NCBI GenBank assembly: GCA_029747015.1
Contig: JAKOGI010001348.1
Span: forward strand, 1-64,000
Direction of reading: 5' to 3'
DNA: 64,000 nt
Source of the DNA: Carnegiea gigantea
Lineage: Eukaryota; Streptophyta; Magnoliopsida; Caryophyllales; Cactaceae
The first letter of the stretch is position 1. Each line of letters begins with the position of its first letter. The translations under genes were made by a program, and so were the position numbers. Shown here piece by piece: positions 11,208 to 22,786 of this stretch. The notes beneath the pieces are model-generated. The model did not search any database, was not told the origin of the DNA, and saw nothing but the letters and a program-made list of their open reading frames with translations.

Positions 11208-14200
11208 AATTGACCCTAAATTCTTCGTGTTTGTCTTTGTTAAGATAAGGGGAAAGATCACTAATGTTCAAGGTCGTTGAAACCTCCATGTCCTCAAGTA
11301 GTTCAAGCCTGTTCGCACTATCCCCTACCCTTTCAACCACCTTGGATGGAGTCTCACTCCTAGGCATAACGCCATTTTTTTCTTTTCAAAGGAAAGTGTT
11401 CCTTCCCTGGGTGAAGCCATCCTAAGGTCTCTTGGCTCCAATGTAGGCTATGAATTATGCTCATTAGCATCTTCTTGTACATTTCATGGACCTTATTTAT
11501 CTTAGCCCTCCTTGTTCATGGAGTCACTTAATTTCTTTAGCTCTTTCTTCAGCTTGAAAGCTTGCCTTTGATTCAAGGGGAGGTGGAGCAAGGTAGAGCT
11601 GGGAAAAGCTGACCCGACACGATTATCGACCCGAACCTGACACGAAGTTAAGTAGGTTTGGGTATAAATTTTCGACCCGTTTAATTAAATGGGTTGACAC
11701 GTTCAACCCGTTTAATTAAATGGGTTAGGTTCAAGTTGAGATTCTCGACATAAAAAAGTACCTATTTAACCCGTTTAATTAAATGAGTTAAATAATTCAA
11801 CTCATTTTTTCATTTGTCATTTATCCATTTACTTTTCATTAGATAATTAAGAATATAAAAATTTTTAAAAATTGTGAATTATGACGAATCAGGGGAATTT
11901 TAAAGAATAATTATTTAATGTGATATGTAAACTTAATTTCTAACACTATAATTACGCATTAGTTGAAGATATTAAATGTGTAAATAGTTAATTAGGCGAT
12001 TGAACTTGACTTGTTTATCTTAAACGGGTTAAGCGGGTCAACCCGTTTAAAAATTAAATCAATACAGGTCAAGCTTTTTCAACCCGTTTAATAAACGGGT
12101 TAGGTTCAGGTCAAGAAATTTTCAACCCGTTTAAGTTCGACACGAATACGAACCCGACCCAACACAACCTATTACCCAGCTCTAGAGCAAGGTCGATTGG
12201 AATGAAGGGTTAAGGCCATAAGTGACCTCAAATGGGGAGTATTTTACAACATATGTAAGAGCACTATTGTAAGCAAATTTAGCATAGAGAAACTTGAGAT
12301 CCTATACTTTTAGTTTCTAATGGATGAGGCCCCTTAAAAGTGTTGTAAAAGTTTTATTTGACTGGATTTAACTATCCATTTACGAGTGATGGGATGTGCA
12401 AAATAAGAGCTTGGTCCCCAAAAGCTTCTAAAGACAACTCCAAACATGGCCCAAAAAAATTAATGTCTCAATCAGAGACACCAGTTTTTTAAACCCTATA
12501 AAGCTTAATCACCTCTTTAAAATACAAATTTTTAATGTGGAAGGCATTATCTACTTTGGTGCAGGGTATACAATGTGCTATTTTAGAGAATATATCCACC
12601 ACAACCATTATAACATCATTTCCCCTTGGGGTAAAAGGTAAGGCAACAAAAAATTCATACTAACATCCTCTCAAGGCCCTTGAGGAACTAAGAGATGAGT
12701 ATGAAGGCCTTCATGAAAGGTACTCTTAGCTTGATGACAAATAGAACATCTAGACACCATATTACGCATATCACTTGCCCTTTTGGGCAACAAAAAATGT
12801 TCATTCAAGATGCTCATAGTCTTGTTAATACCAAAGTGGCCTCCAAGGGATCCACCATATGCTTCCTAAACGAAAAGATCCCTAAGGGGGCATATAGGTA
12901 TACAAAGCTTGTCTTCTCTAAAGATGAACTCGTCTTTTTCTTGATAAGGTTCCCATATAGAATGTTCTTCTAAAGAGCCTAGAACTCATTATTATGCTTG
13001 TACATATGTTAATAAGTTAAAGTCCAAGAATTTTAGCTTCTAGAAAAGAGTGATCCTACTTGATAAAGAACAGCTACAACATTGGACTTGAGACCTTTGT
13101 GCTTGGAAGAAAAAGAGAAGGATTGGAGGAACTCCATCTGCTTTGCATGCCTTAGGTTAAGCTTGTGCTAATTGTTGATGTGCTTGAAATCTTGATGGTC
13201 TGAATGGAGAACAAAATGACTTGGCCTCAAGCAATGGCTTCAATGATAAAGGGTTCTCACAAAAGCATAGACTCCCTGGTCTTCTGTACTATAGTCCCTC
13301 TTAGCTCCATTTAGATTCTCACTAAAGTAAGCTACTAGTCTTCCTCCTTGGATGATGGCAACCCCAATTCCTACACCACAAAAATCATTAAAGTTAGGTA
13401 GGGATAGGAGGGGAACCTAAGAAAGCTTTTCTTTGATCATTTACAAGGCCCCTTGAGCTTGTGGAGTGCACTTAAATGCCCCTTTTTTCTTGCAATCAGT
13501 CAAGGAAGTAACAAGAGAGCTAAAATTCTTGACAAACCTCTTATAGAATGAGGTTAGCCATGGAAGCTTCTCATCTCTATGGTACTCTTTGGTATAGGCC
13601 AACTAGCTTCAATCTTGGAAGGATCCACATGAATGACATCCTTGGAAACAATGTGGCTAAGATATACACACTTAGAATAAAGAGGTCACACTTCTTTAAC
13701 TTGCCATAAAGCTTATGTTTTCTTAATACCTCAAAGACTTGCCTAAGGTGTTCCTCATGCTCTTCTTCTCCACAGTTGTACACTAAGATATTATAAACGT
13801 ACACGGCCACAAAATGTCCCAAGAATGGTCTAAGAACTTCATTCATTAACCTCATAAAAGTGCTAGAAGTATTAGACAATTTGAAGGGCATGACCAACCA
13901 CTCATACAAACTTCCCTTGGTCTTTAAGGATGTTTTCCATTCATCTCCCTCCCTCATCCTTATTTGGTGATAACCAAACCTAAGGTCAATCTTGGAGAAA
14001 AACAGGTCAAGGTAAGTGATGGGGTATTTATACTTAGTAGTGTTGCTAATGGCCCTATTATTAACACACATACTTATACTACTACCTTTTTGGGGACTAA
14101 AAGGGTTAGAACCAAACAAGGGCTAAGCCTTTCCCCACACAGACCCTAGGTCTATGATTTCTTACATTTACCTTAGCGACTCTTTTGTTTCGATTGGGTT

Positions 14201-14950
14201 ACATCTACCTGTTGATTTGATTAGGAGTGTGGCATCGATAATGAGGTGTATTTGGTGGTCAATGCCACAGATAGTGGGTAAACAAGGATGTAAATTACTT
14301 AGGAAGGCATCACAATACTCCTTTAAAAATTTGGTTAGAGAAAGTGAGAAAGGGTCTTTCTCTTACTCACATTTTTCCAACCTAGAGCAAAGCATACATA
14401 GTTTCACTTTACCTAAGGAATATTCAACTTGTGTTTCACTGAGATAGAGGCTTCACCCAATTATGTTTCCCACATTAAGGCTGTTTTTGTAGGCTAAGGA
14501 AGGAAGTAAAGGAGTCAAGTCCACTAGTCTATTCTTAAATTTAAAGGAAGAAGTGTTATGTAATTCATTATAGGTCACATTCCTATCATGTTGTCGTGAC
14601 TTTCCAAAGAGAAAATGGTAAGCATCCATGGGTAAAATATCACAAAGCTCATCATCCTTAAAAGTCTTACCTATTGAAAAAGAAATAAGATTTTGATTTC
14701 TGAATTTTAGCTCATTGCCACTTTAGAGCCATTGGAGAGAGTATCGATGAGGATGACGAGAGGTAGCTAGATTGAGCTTGCCCACAAGTGTTGGAGATGT
14801 CATGTTTGTACAAATCCTACTATCTACAATCAACTTGCAAACCTCACCCCTAATAGTTCATTTTGTTTAAAAGATTTGCTCTATTTGGCTGTGCATTTCA
14901 AGCATCTCATTAGAATGAAGTACTCTTTGGATCATAATAGCTTTGCCTCA
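11208..14950 (-). pseudogene. Element C pol remnant (PR, RT, RNase H, integrase)
   Basis: Read from right to left. Protease is near 14870-14830, with VDSRICTNM in place of an active DSG-type motif. RT is in one open frame at 14119-13577, with FFSKIDLRFGYHQIRMREG and YEWLVMPF. Its catalytic box reads YVYNILVY where YVDDIL is usual, so both catalytic Asp are lost. RNase H is near 13376-13305 (GVGIGVAIIQGGRLVAYFSE). The integrase core begins near 12660 (IMVVVDIFSK-like text around 12600). The integrase C-terminal part is 11367-11208 (LELLEDMEVSTTLNISDLSPY). A hAT MITE splits the integrase at 11594-12184. Many stops occur throughout. A long-inactive copy. Confidence 0.8.
11594..12184. mobile_element. 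hAT-like MITE, 591 bp, 8-bp TSD GAGCAAGG
   Basis: The ends are inverted (TAGAGCTGGG at the left, CCCAGCTCTA at the right). A perfect 8-bp duplication GAGCAAGG flanks it at 11586-11593 and 12185-12192, as expected for hAT transposition. The interior has repeated AACCCGTTTAATTAAATGGG-type palindromes and no ORF, so it is non-autonomous. It interrupts the integrase of C. A shorter relative sits at 22787-23029. Confidence 0.9.
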
Positions 14951-16092
14951 ATGAAGATCAAGGTAAGTGACCTACTCTTCAATGCATCCTCTATTTTTTC
15001 ACTTTTGGCCTCCATGGCTTGAGTAATATCTTTAATCTCTTTGATGTTCATGACACACCTATTTGAACAATTAGCTTGGCAATGTCCAAATCCTTGCCCT
15101 TGAAACACTTCTTGCCCTCAAACTTCTGGGATGGCTTCTCACAAACCTCTTTAGCTCTCTATTTCTTTTGTGTTCAACCCTTATACCTATGAGATTATAA
15201 ACCTTCTGGCTTACCTATAGACCAAACTTGATGGAAAATTTAGAAAGAAGTAACGACTTACTTTGAGGTTTAGAGTAATACTATTTCAGCCTTTATTACT
15301 TATCAAGCTTAATGAGCCATTTGCACAAGTCTTCAAAGCTCTATAAATGTTAAAAATCTACCTTAATAGCCACTTGAGGAGCTAAATCACCAAGGATCCT
15401 GCAATGATTTGTTCAAACTCTTCTTAAATTCCACTCTTGATTTGGAGTTGTTCAAACTCCCTTACCCAATCTTCTAACCCCATGTTCCCTTGCCTCTAAT
15501 TGTTTATCTCCAGGTAGACGTCTTGCTTTTAAATTTTTGAAAGGAATTTCTTATCCATCAACTTCTTGAGCTTGCTCAATTATTGATTTTAGACTTGTCA
15601 TCTTAGCTCATCGTTTGTTCAAGTTTTCATATGAATGCAACGCATACTTCTTGAGTTTCAAATAGCAACCTTGAAGGCATTTTGATCATTATATTGCTTA
15701 ATCTCATAAATCCTTTCAAGGGCTTGCATTGCTTAAGGTATGTATCTAGGTTAAAACTCCATTCAAATTCTGGTGGCTCAATCTTAATGTCCTTAAGATC
15801 ATCTTTAGGAACCTACTTCTCCTATGTATCCTTCTACCATCATAGCAATGATCACTCCCTTCTTCATAAGGGCTTTATTATGAGGTTTGGCTATCTTGCT
15901 CACTACAAAGGTCATTCCCATTTATGTTTAGTTTTTAGGGCATAAGTTGGTCAAATGTTCAAGGCCCTAAACCTAATTTTATGCTGAGGTATTGCATTTT
16001 ATGATTATTTTCGCATGGGCTTGCTCTAAGGTTATTTCCCTGGGCACTTTAACTTGTTCAAGAAAGGGATGATGGTTCTCTTCCTCACTCAT
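14951..16092 (-). pseudogene. Element C gag remnant
   Basis: The start ATG at 16092 on the - strand opens MSEEENHHPFLEQVKV and PREITLEQA, typical in position for a gypsy Gag N-terminus. The frame then breaks repeatedly. Near 15120-15046 is a damaged zinc knuckle, KKCFKGKDLDIAKL, in which only the first Cys is kept. No continuous capsid domain can be read. It would have encoded the structural particle protein, ahead of pol on the same transcript. Confidence 0.6.
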
Positions 16093-16262
16093 TTTGAAGG
16101 AATGCAAAAGGGAAGAAGTTTAGAACAGGTTATTTATGTAGCTAAAGTGTTCTTCATGGCTAGATGTGCTTGGAATGAGGGTTTTCTTATAGAAAGGGAA
16201 GCTAACAGCAACTAAGCGATGAAACACAAACCCAAAAGGATAGTAGACACTCTAAGAAATAG

Positions 16263-16274
16263 GCATGATACTAG
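16263..16274 (-). promoter_or_regulatory. Element C primer-binding site, decayed (Met-tRNA-like)
   Basis: The + strand reads GCATGATACTA just inside the LTR edge. The usual reverse complement of a Met-initiator PBS is GCTCTGATACCA, as seen at 61096-61107. The match is imperfect. Confidence 0.5.
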
Positions 16275-16277
16275 TCA

Positions 16278-17328
16278 TGATGCATAAATTTACATGAACA
16301 ATTCACGGTCCTTGACTGGGCAGTGTTCCAGTTGGATAAAAAACTAAACCAGCAAAGAAACAAGAAATAGCCTAGCTAAAGTTTCTAGTACTAACCAAAG
16401 AAGCCATAACAAAGGGGGCAAACATAAACATCACCCCTAAGGATAAACAATCCCCACATGAGCTCACCACATACCAAAATCTAGATAAAGAACTTTAAGT
16501 CTTTGAGAGAGTGTTTAGACTTACAAAGCTATGATTTTCATTCAACATAATTAGAATATTACAACATATGAAGGGGGATCATAAGCCCATTGGTTGCGCT
16601 TGTAACAACTAGAAACATGGCATAATAAGTGTAAATCCTAGTTGCTCCTGAAGTTCAAACTAGAAGGGGAAAGATACGATAAGCACTTGATACTTAGTGT
16701 ACTTGGTGGTCAAATCGACTTAGATGTCATCTAAACATGAGTTTGATTCAAAATATATGAAATTAACCTTTTAAGTAAACTAGGGATGGCTTGAAACGAC
16801 ACCAAAATGAGAGAAAAATGCAAGTGGCCAATGGAATTGTATTAAACGATTAAGAGGTAGTTTCCTCCATTCTCATGATGGATAAAATGAGCTATAGCTG
16901 GATTCCTTAGCCAAATTTTGGGGAATTTCTTGATAATTATTTAGGCATATTTTTGTGTGCTAAATCAAAAGTGAAATTTTCCAAAAAGGTGATCAAGAAT
17001 TGGAGCGAAGTTTGACTTCATGCACTAAAGTTAGCCGATTTTACCATTGAAATTAACTGCTACTTAGAAAGGGCAAATTCTTGGACAAAGGGCAGCTACT
17101 TTATTCGTATAAAATATCACTCTCTAATCTTCAAAATAGAGTAGGGTTGACATAAATTGGACCCTAAATGATTTGAAAATTTTGGCTAAAACGTTAGGCA
17201 GAAACTAGACTGATTCCAACCATGGCTATGCATTGTTTTCTGCAAGATCAAAGTCTCTTAAATCTACCTCGGACTTGGCATGATGGCCATTTCTACACTT
17301 AATGATAGATAAGGATACTCTTGCATCA
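16278..17328 (-). repeat. Element C 5' LTR
   Basis: An uninterrupted LTR of 1051 bp from TGATGCATAAA to TTGCATCA. It includes the approximately 210 bp missing from the split left copy. Confidence 0.85.
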
Positions 17329-17505
17329 ACTTTTTTACCTAAACAACTCTTTTATGATAATAAAATTTAGGCTAATGACTAATATGCTAGCTAACTATGA
17401 GTATGCTTATCTATTTGATGTTTGGACTGAAGGTCTTGATAAGCTTAAATGGGCCTTTATTTACGCTAATTTTATGGCTCGCTTGATTTGGAATATAGTT
17501 CATTA
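17329..17505 (+). pseudogene. Element E gag-derived ORF, right end
   Basis: It resumes E after C. The open text EYAYLFDVWTEGLDKLKWAF ends at a stop near 17503. It matches the end of the B ORF region (YICLFDV, then FDKLKRALT near 27320-27380). Downstream, about 17530-17660, conserved words FDKLLYALMG and HGVAD also occur in B and D after stops, so the ancestral ORF may have been longer. Confidence 0.6.
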
Positions 17506-18661
17506 ATTTTACTATTTATACGTGTGTGAAAGTTGTTTTAGCATGTTTGATAAGCTACTTTATGCTCTAATGGGCTCAGACTTGAGTAGCGATTTGAGTT
17601 GACATGGAGTGGCTGATACTCTGCCCGTTTGCACTTGAATTGTCTAGGAAGTATGATGTAGGTGTACACAACACCTACTCTAGTATAATTTTTCTTAATA
17701 TTCTCTCTTTTTATTTTGTCTTGTTTTGCATATATTTTGTGCTTTATATTTTGAATCTTCTCTTGTGTAGATGATTTTTTATTTTGTTTTTGTTATTTTC
17801 TTTTTGGTATTTTATACACTATTTTTTTAGGTCTTACTTTTTCTTTTTGCATATGTGTTTTTCTATTTACTTTTCTTTATAGTTGGTGGATTCCCTTTCA
17901 CTCCCAACAGGGACACTACATTATGCAAGTGCATGTCTGAGGGCTTCTGTAAATTTTTCTTTAATAAAAGGGGAAAATTTTTCAAAAATATAAAAAAGAC
18001 TTGTTTGTGGTTTTTGGAGTTTTTACCATTCTGACTAACCATGCCATGTTTTAACTCAACTATAACATTGTGCATAGGTAGATGTATATGATAAAAGTTA
18101 GTCTAAAGAGTGTTACTCCACCTTGGTTCAAACCTCTACATTCTAAAGTAAGTTGTGTTAGCCTTGGTAGATGAACCTGTAAGACTTTGAGCCATAGACT
18201 AATTCATAAATTTCAGTCTCTTTGTTTTATGTAATGTGTGACTCTTCAATAGGGCATGTCTCTAACTTGCTTGATCTCTCTTTAAAACTATACGTGGCTT
18301 ATGTATTTGTAAATTGTTAGAGGCATTTTTTGTTTTCAAGCTATATTAGCCGAAAGCCACCTTGTACATCCTTTAGGCCTCTATGTGATTGTTGTTGTCA
18401 CCTTATCCACTATACCATTTGCCAAAACCCATTTCCCACACATAAGTTGGGTCTAGTGGAGCAATTATTATTCCTTAAGAGGGGTAATTCTTGGGTTAAA
18501 TAAGCTAGTGCTCTTTTTTTGCTTCTTTTGGGAATGTTGTTGATAAATCCCTACTCAGTTTAAGACATTATTTTTAAGGACTTTGTGCGTGTGAGTTATA
18601 ATTTAGTTATCCCCATACCATTCTCTTAAGCATTTAAAAAGAGCCAAGACAAAAGAAAAGA
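17506..18661 (+). other. Element E non-coding 3' region, first part
   Basis: No gene. It aligns with B (about 27420-28200) and with D on the other strand. Shared landmarks are ATGGAGTGGCT near 17600 (ATGGAGTGGCTAATGCTCC in B) and CACTCCCAA..GGACA near 17900. A further landmark is TGTAAGACTTTGAGCC near 18180. A Cassandra-like TRIM begins at 18662. Confidence 0.65.
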
Positions 18662-18923
18662 TGTAATGCTTGACCCCTTGCAAAAGAATGGCTTCAAGGA
18701 TTGTCAACTAGCCTACAAATCACAACAAGCCTTTCTGGCGTGCTTCATCCTTGCTCACATGCTATCTAGGAGACTTCCCAGAAGATCACCCATCCTAAGA
18801 TTTGTCCACATCAAGCATGCTTCGCTACAGATTTTCCAAGATTGGGCTTCTAAAAAGAAAGGTGTGCCTTTTGTGGTATAAGTAATTACTTTAAATCCTT
18901 TATGCCACACTCAAGGTGTTATA
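18662..18923 (-). repeat. Cassandra-like TRIM 3' LTR
   Basis: It starts TGTAATGC and ends GTGTTATA. It shares GGCTTCAAGGAT, GAGACTTCC and GCCACACTCAAGGT with the right copy. Confidence 0.82.
18772..18846 (-). other. 5S rRNA-like segment in TRIM LTR (left)
   Basis: The - strand reads like the second half of 5S rRNA: AAGCATGCTTGATG, then CTTAGGATGGGTGATC, then TTCTGGGAAGTC. These correspond to the region spanning internal promoter boxes A, IE and C in plant 5S genes. It is degenerate and not a functional 5S gene, because the 5' half is not recognisable. Confidence 0.75.
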
Positions 18924-19080
18924 GTCACCCCTACTTGAAGAGTATAACATCATCGTTGTGCCTTACAAACCAACTAACTTACGCATACTCATGACCAGCA
19001 GTCCATCCCAGTATCTTTGCCTCACTAAGTGACTGCTCAGAGCTCTCTTGTCCACTAGCACAACTCATGGTCATAAATTA

Positions 19081-19092
19081 GCTCTAATACCA
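19081..19092 (-). promoter_or_regulatory. Cassandra-like TRIM primer-binding site
   Basis: On the - strand it reads TGGTATTAGAGC, one base from the Met-initiator-type TGGTATCAGAGC. It is two bases from the LTR edge at 19095. Confidence 0.85.
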
Positions 19093-19094
19093 TC

Positions 19095-19376
19095 TATAAT
19101 GCCCCGATCTGTCACAAGATGTAAAAAGTTATCAGGAATTGCTTCAAGGATCGTCGATTGGTACCATAAACCACCATAAGCCTTTTTTGGTGTGCTTCAT
19201 CTTCATTCACACGCTGCCTAGGAGACTTCCTAAAAGGTTACCCATCTTAAGATTTCTCCACAGCAAGTACGCTCAACTACGAAGTTCCTACGAGTGGGCT
19301 ACTCAAAAAGGAAGGTACACCTATGGTGATATGAGTAGTCACTTCAAATACATTAAGCCACACTCAAGGTTCTACA
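19095..19376 (-). repeat. Cassandra-like TRIM 5' LTR
   Basis: It starts TATAATGCCCC (expected TGTAATG) and ends TTCTACA before the AAAGA duplication. Confidence 0.82.
19224..19298 (-). other. 5S rRNA-like segment in TRIM LTR (right)
   Basis: The - strand reads AACTTCGTAGTTGAGCGTAC, then AAGATGGGTAACC, then AGGAAGTC. It corresponds to the same part of 5S rRNA as the left copy and keeps the GTTGAGCGTAC stretch (5S GTTAAGCGTGC) better. Confidence 0.75.
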
Positions 19377-19381
19377 AAAGA

Positions 19382-19715
19382 AGAATAAGAAAAGGACCAA
19401 AAAAATAAGAGATTGGTATGATGAGATTTTGATATTTTGTCTTCCATCCCATCCAAAGATATTAGGGTTTTTTTTAAAAAAAAATTTTCTTCACAAGCTT
19501 GTGAAGTGGTCGAGAAGTTTAAGTTTTGTTGGAGAAGAGAGTATATGCTCCTTTAGCATTTTCGTTTCTTAGTACTACTTGCTCCAAATACTTTGACTTT
19601 TCACCCTTTAGCCCAAGCCTATTGTAACCTTTGAAAGTCCTCTTGATTGCATTTTGTGTTTCTGCAAACAAATTTATAGAGAATTGAGAGTATGATCAAG
19701 CCTATGCTAGATTTT
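19382..19715 (+). other. Element E non-coding 3' region, second part
   Basis: It continues E between the TRIM and G. TTTGAAAGTCCTCTTGATTG near 19640 and AGAATTGAGAGT near 19680 match D at about 7085 and 7040. It stops at CTAGATTTT where G begins. Confidence 0.65.
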
Positions 19716-21241
19716 CATTACACCCTCTTGCCTTGAAATAGGGTTGTCACATCACTAAGACCATTTTTAAAGGATACCTCATGTTAGATTAACGTATAAA
19801 TTGGCAAGGACTCATCATATATAATTTGTTCAAGTGAAAAAATTAGTTTCTTTATTTTTATTTTTATAAAACAAGCCTCAGCCTACATAGCTACATAATA
19901 CAATGCATCCGAGTTCACACAACCCTATGACATAAGATTAAATATATCAATCATTATGTCTTGGTAGAGGGCCACTAAGTGCAAACCCGAGCGTTTACAA
20001 ATGTCATCACATTAGGCTACAATCATGCTCATTTAGCAGATAAGGTTTACATGCCAAATTCTAGAAATTCACACAGGGAGACTACGCACATCAAATCCTT
20101 GCAGCCAAACACGTGTCACAAATAGCCTCCAAAATGTCAAGGCTTGCCAATAACCTTACTCTTGTTGTGAATCTCAAAAGGGGAAAGTAGGGGATGAGCA
20201 ACCTCCGCTCAATAGGAGTCCTCCCCTCATAAAACTAAAATAGTTTTGCATGCATAAGTATATAACAATAATATTACTAACACTAGTCATTGGTAATAAT
20301 GATATCAAAAATAATCATGAATATCAAATGAGTCACCCCTTACCTTTGAGCACAAATAAAATTACATAACTACTTTCCAACATTAACTCCACCACTCCTC
20401 GTTCAGAGATGAAGTCATCACACTTTACATCAAAAATTACGAATTATTCTTGTCACATGACTTTCTTTGGGGAAGAGCTAGTACCCCAGTCTTCAACCGA
20501 TGCATTTGAGCCAACCTAATATACAACAGTATAGGGATTTAAACTGCTCACTCATACATGTAAATTCCTCGCCAGGAGGAGTCATTATCTAGGAGTGAAA
20601 ACTACACCTCTTAGGGGTCAAAAAATCACACTCTCTTAGTGGACTTAAACACCGTGCACCTAGATTTGTACTGGTACAGCAATCGAGCCTAAGAAATTAG
20701 CTTTTTTGACCTTTTAATCATCTAAATATTAGTTTTAATGACATGAAAAAAAAGGCCATGAAAAAAAGTCCTAGAAAAAGTTAAGTAACATAAAGAACTT
20801 AACAATTAGCAAGCTGGGTTGTAGTGGTTTGACTCATTTTTTATCTCTTATGAACATAGCACTTTATAATTTTTCTTGTCTCACCATATTAGCTATGGAC
20901 ACATAATTATAATTTGAAAACACATGTACATGAAGAATCTCATAACATAAATTTTTTTTCTCCCAAAAAAAGGTTGCCCGAGCTACTCAGGACACACCAA
21001 GAGCAAAGCCCACTTCTTGGGGCAACCCGTCATGGCTACCGCCAGCCTGCTTGGACACGTTTTTCCTACAAGTTTTGTGTATATTTTTTCTTTCGAGTTT
21101 TCTATGAAGCAGCAAATTTATAGCATCACTAGCATGCAATAAAATCAATTTCTAGTATGAGAAAGTGCAGTAAATACCTTGAAGAAGTATCAAGTAATCC
21201 ACCAACAAGAAATGACATCTAGAGTTAAAATTCCAACCACT
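19716..21241 (-). repeat. Element G 3' LTR, left part
   Basis: It aligns with 43025-44595, for example CATTATGTCTTGG..GAGGGCCACC, GTATATAACAATAA and GAAGAAGTATCAAGTAA. It is cut at 21241 by element A and continues at 36002. Confidence 0.85.
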
Positions 21242-22338
21242 TGATGGATACCATCTTTTGGAGTGTTGAACCTCAACCATTGAGCCCATAGAAACCAGCA
21301 AGAACCAAGGAGGGCAGGGAAGTATATGCCTTGGTCAGAAGTCCAACAGTGAGATGCCCGATTCACTTGGAAACTAACCCAATGTTATTGACATTTAGGG
21401 GCCAACTACTACAGGGATGATTGATACCTTGCCCACCTTCCTTTAGTTTAAGGAGTTATCTTTCAAAAAACAAGTTGCAAGGCTTTTGGATATCATTTGG
21501 TTAGTCAATGTTGCATTCCAATAGTGCAAATTAGGTGGCAATCCAGCACAGTCCAAATTGGAGGGAAATTAAGTAGACCAAATGAAGTCCAACCTTTTTG
21601 AAACTTTAGGGCACAAAAGAAGACAAAAAAATTTATCAAGTAACATACCCAAAGTTCTCCCAAAGCACCCCCTTTTGGTGCCTTTATCCAACCTAAAGTA
21701 CGAAGAAATACCCTTTTACTCGGTTATAAACTAGATGTGTGTAAGGGCATTGTTCCTTGGGTTTCTACTTGTTCAACTTGCTACATTTGACTTTCAATGA
21801 TGTATTAGGATGCTTTGTAATCTTGGATCCTCATTTAGTCAAATCATTAGCCCTAGTGAGGCAGATAAACTCGGATTCGATTAGCTGGTTTGTACTTAGG
21901 GGGCTGATTTGATTTCACCACTTCCCTGAGTGTACCTCACGGCCTATAGCTGACTTTAGGAGTATGAAATAGCTGTTAGGAATATTATAAATCCAGCCCC
22001 AATTTCATTTTGTAATTAGATTTAAATGAATGCAAACTTGAGTTTGAAAACTCTTTCTCTCAAATCCTAGGATTATATCTTGAGCTTGGCAACTCAAGTG
22101 GGCCTCTAGCCCTTTTTATCTCAATTGGAGGGTGATTAATTTCTATAATATAATTGATCTAAAGAGATTGCCCAAGTGTGTTCAAGGGTGGCTCCTCGGA
22201 TTATCCCTTGCTAAACTCACTTTCTTATCCCATCTAGTTTGATTTGCGCACATTCTGTCCGAGCATTGCATTTTATCCAGATTTACTTTCCTTTGTTTCG
22301 CTTGGTTGTCTGAGTGTTGACAAAGCGAGAATACATCA
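21242..22338 (+). repeat. Element A 5' LTR
   Basis: It starts TGATGGATACCA and ends near ATACATCA, two bases before the PBS. It pairs with 33640-36001. A TATTATAAATC box near 21985 may be its TATA element. Transcription start is not determinable. Confidence 0.88.
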
Positions 22339-22340
22339 AG

Positions 22341-22352
22341 TGGTATCAGAGC
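22341..22352 (+). promoter_or_regulatory. Element A primer-binding site (Met-initiator tRNA)
   Basis: TGGTATCAGAGC matches the standard plant initiator-Met tRNA complement, two bases after the LTR. Confidence 0.93.
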
Positions 22353-22786
22353 TTGGCTACCCTCTTATGGTCGTAGCTTCCAAAGCCTAAACACAACCCT
22401 AGCCCAACACCAAACCAACCCACAAAGCAACCTTTCTCAAGCATGTCTTCTAGCCTCACCCTGGAACAAGTGGCTGAACAAGCCCTCAAAGAAAAGGATG
22501 AACTTGAGGCAAGGTTCAATTACTTCAATCTCAACTAGGCCAACCCATGCAAGAGAAAAAGAAGAACCTAAGGAGCTAAAAAAGCTGAAGCAAGTAAGAA
22601 GACTCGGATGACTCCGAGAGAAGCAACCCACTTGGAGATTCTAGTGATGATGGGAATGAAAGAAGGTCCACAAGGCACCATAGACTAAGAGATAGGAGCT
22701 ATAATGATTTCAAGGTGGATATTTAGAAAATTTGAAGGCCAACTAGATCCAGACCTCTTCCTAGATTGGCTCCAAACCGTTGAAAG

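Larger units (their letters stand above)
5302..17328 (-). mobile_element. Element C: Ty3/gypsy retrotransposon (Met-type PBS), nested in E
   Basis: The right LTR (16278-17328) and the split left LTR (5302-5888 plus 10946-11189) are direct repeats with the same edges: TGATGCATAAA on the left, TTGCATCA or CTGCATCA on the right. Between them, on the - strand, are a decayed Met-tRNA-like PBS, gag with a damaged zinc knuckle, protease, RT, RNase H and integrase. A PPT lies beside the left LTR. The gene order PR-RT-RH-IN is that of Ty3/gypsy, and the RT wording is typical of CRM/Reina/Galadriel-grade chromoviruses. Flanking 5-mers (ATTAT and ACTTT) do not match well, so any TSD has decayed. Confidence 0.8.
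18662..19376 (-). mobile_element. Cassandra-like TRIM, complete, TSD AAAGA
   Basis: A 715-bp element with LTRs at 18662-18923 (262 bp) and 19095-19376 (282 bp). A Met-type PBS (GCTCTAATACCA, 19081-19092) lies beside the right LTR, so it reads on the - strand. The 171-bp interior has no ORF. A perfect AAAGA duplication flanks it (18657-18661 and 19377-19381). Both LTRs contain a 5S rRNA-like stretch, the hallmark of Cassandra TRIMs. The two LTRs are clearly diverged, so the insertion is old. It would need enzymes from other elements to move. Confidence 0.85.

Noticed and set aside
13964..14447. Two + strand ORFs near the RT of C
   Set aside because: They are antisense to the pol of C. The protein-family motifs are on the - strand.
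18772..19298. Genuine 5S rRNA genes in tandem
   Set aside because: Only the second half of 5S is recognisable. The copies are degenerate and are placed as LTRs around a PBS with a TSD.
18666..19408. Two + strand ORFs with similar text (PRRLP, KYA)
   Set aside because: They are the antisense of the two 5S-like TRIM LTRs. The similarity is due to the LTR repeat.
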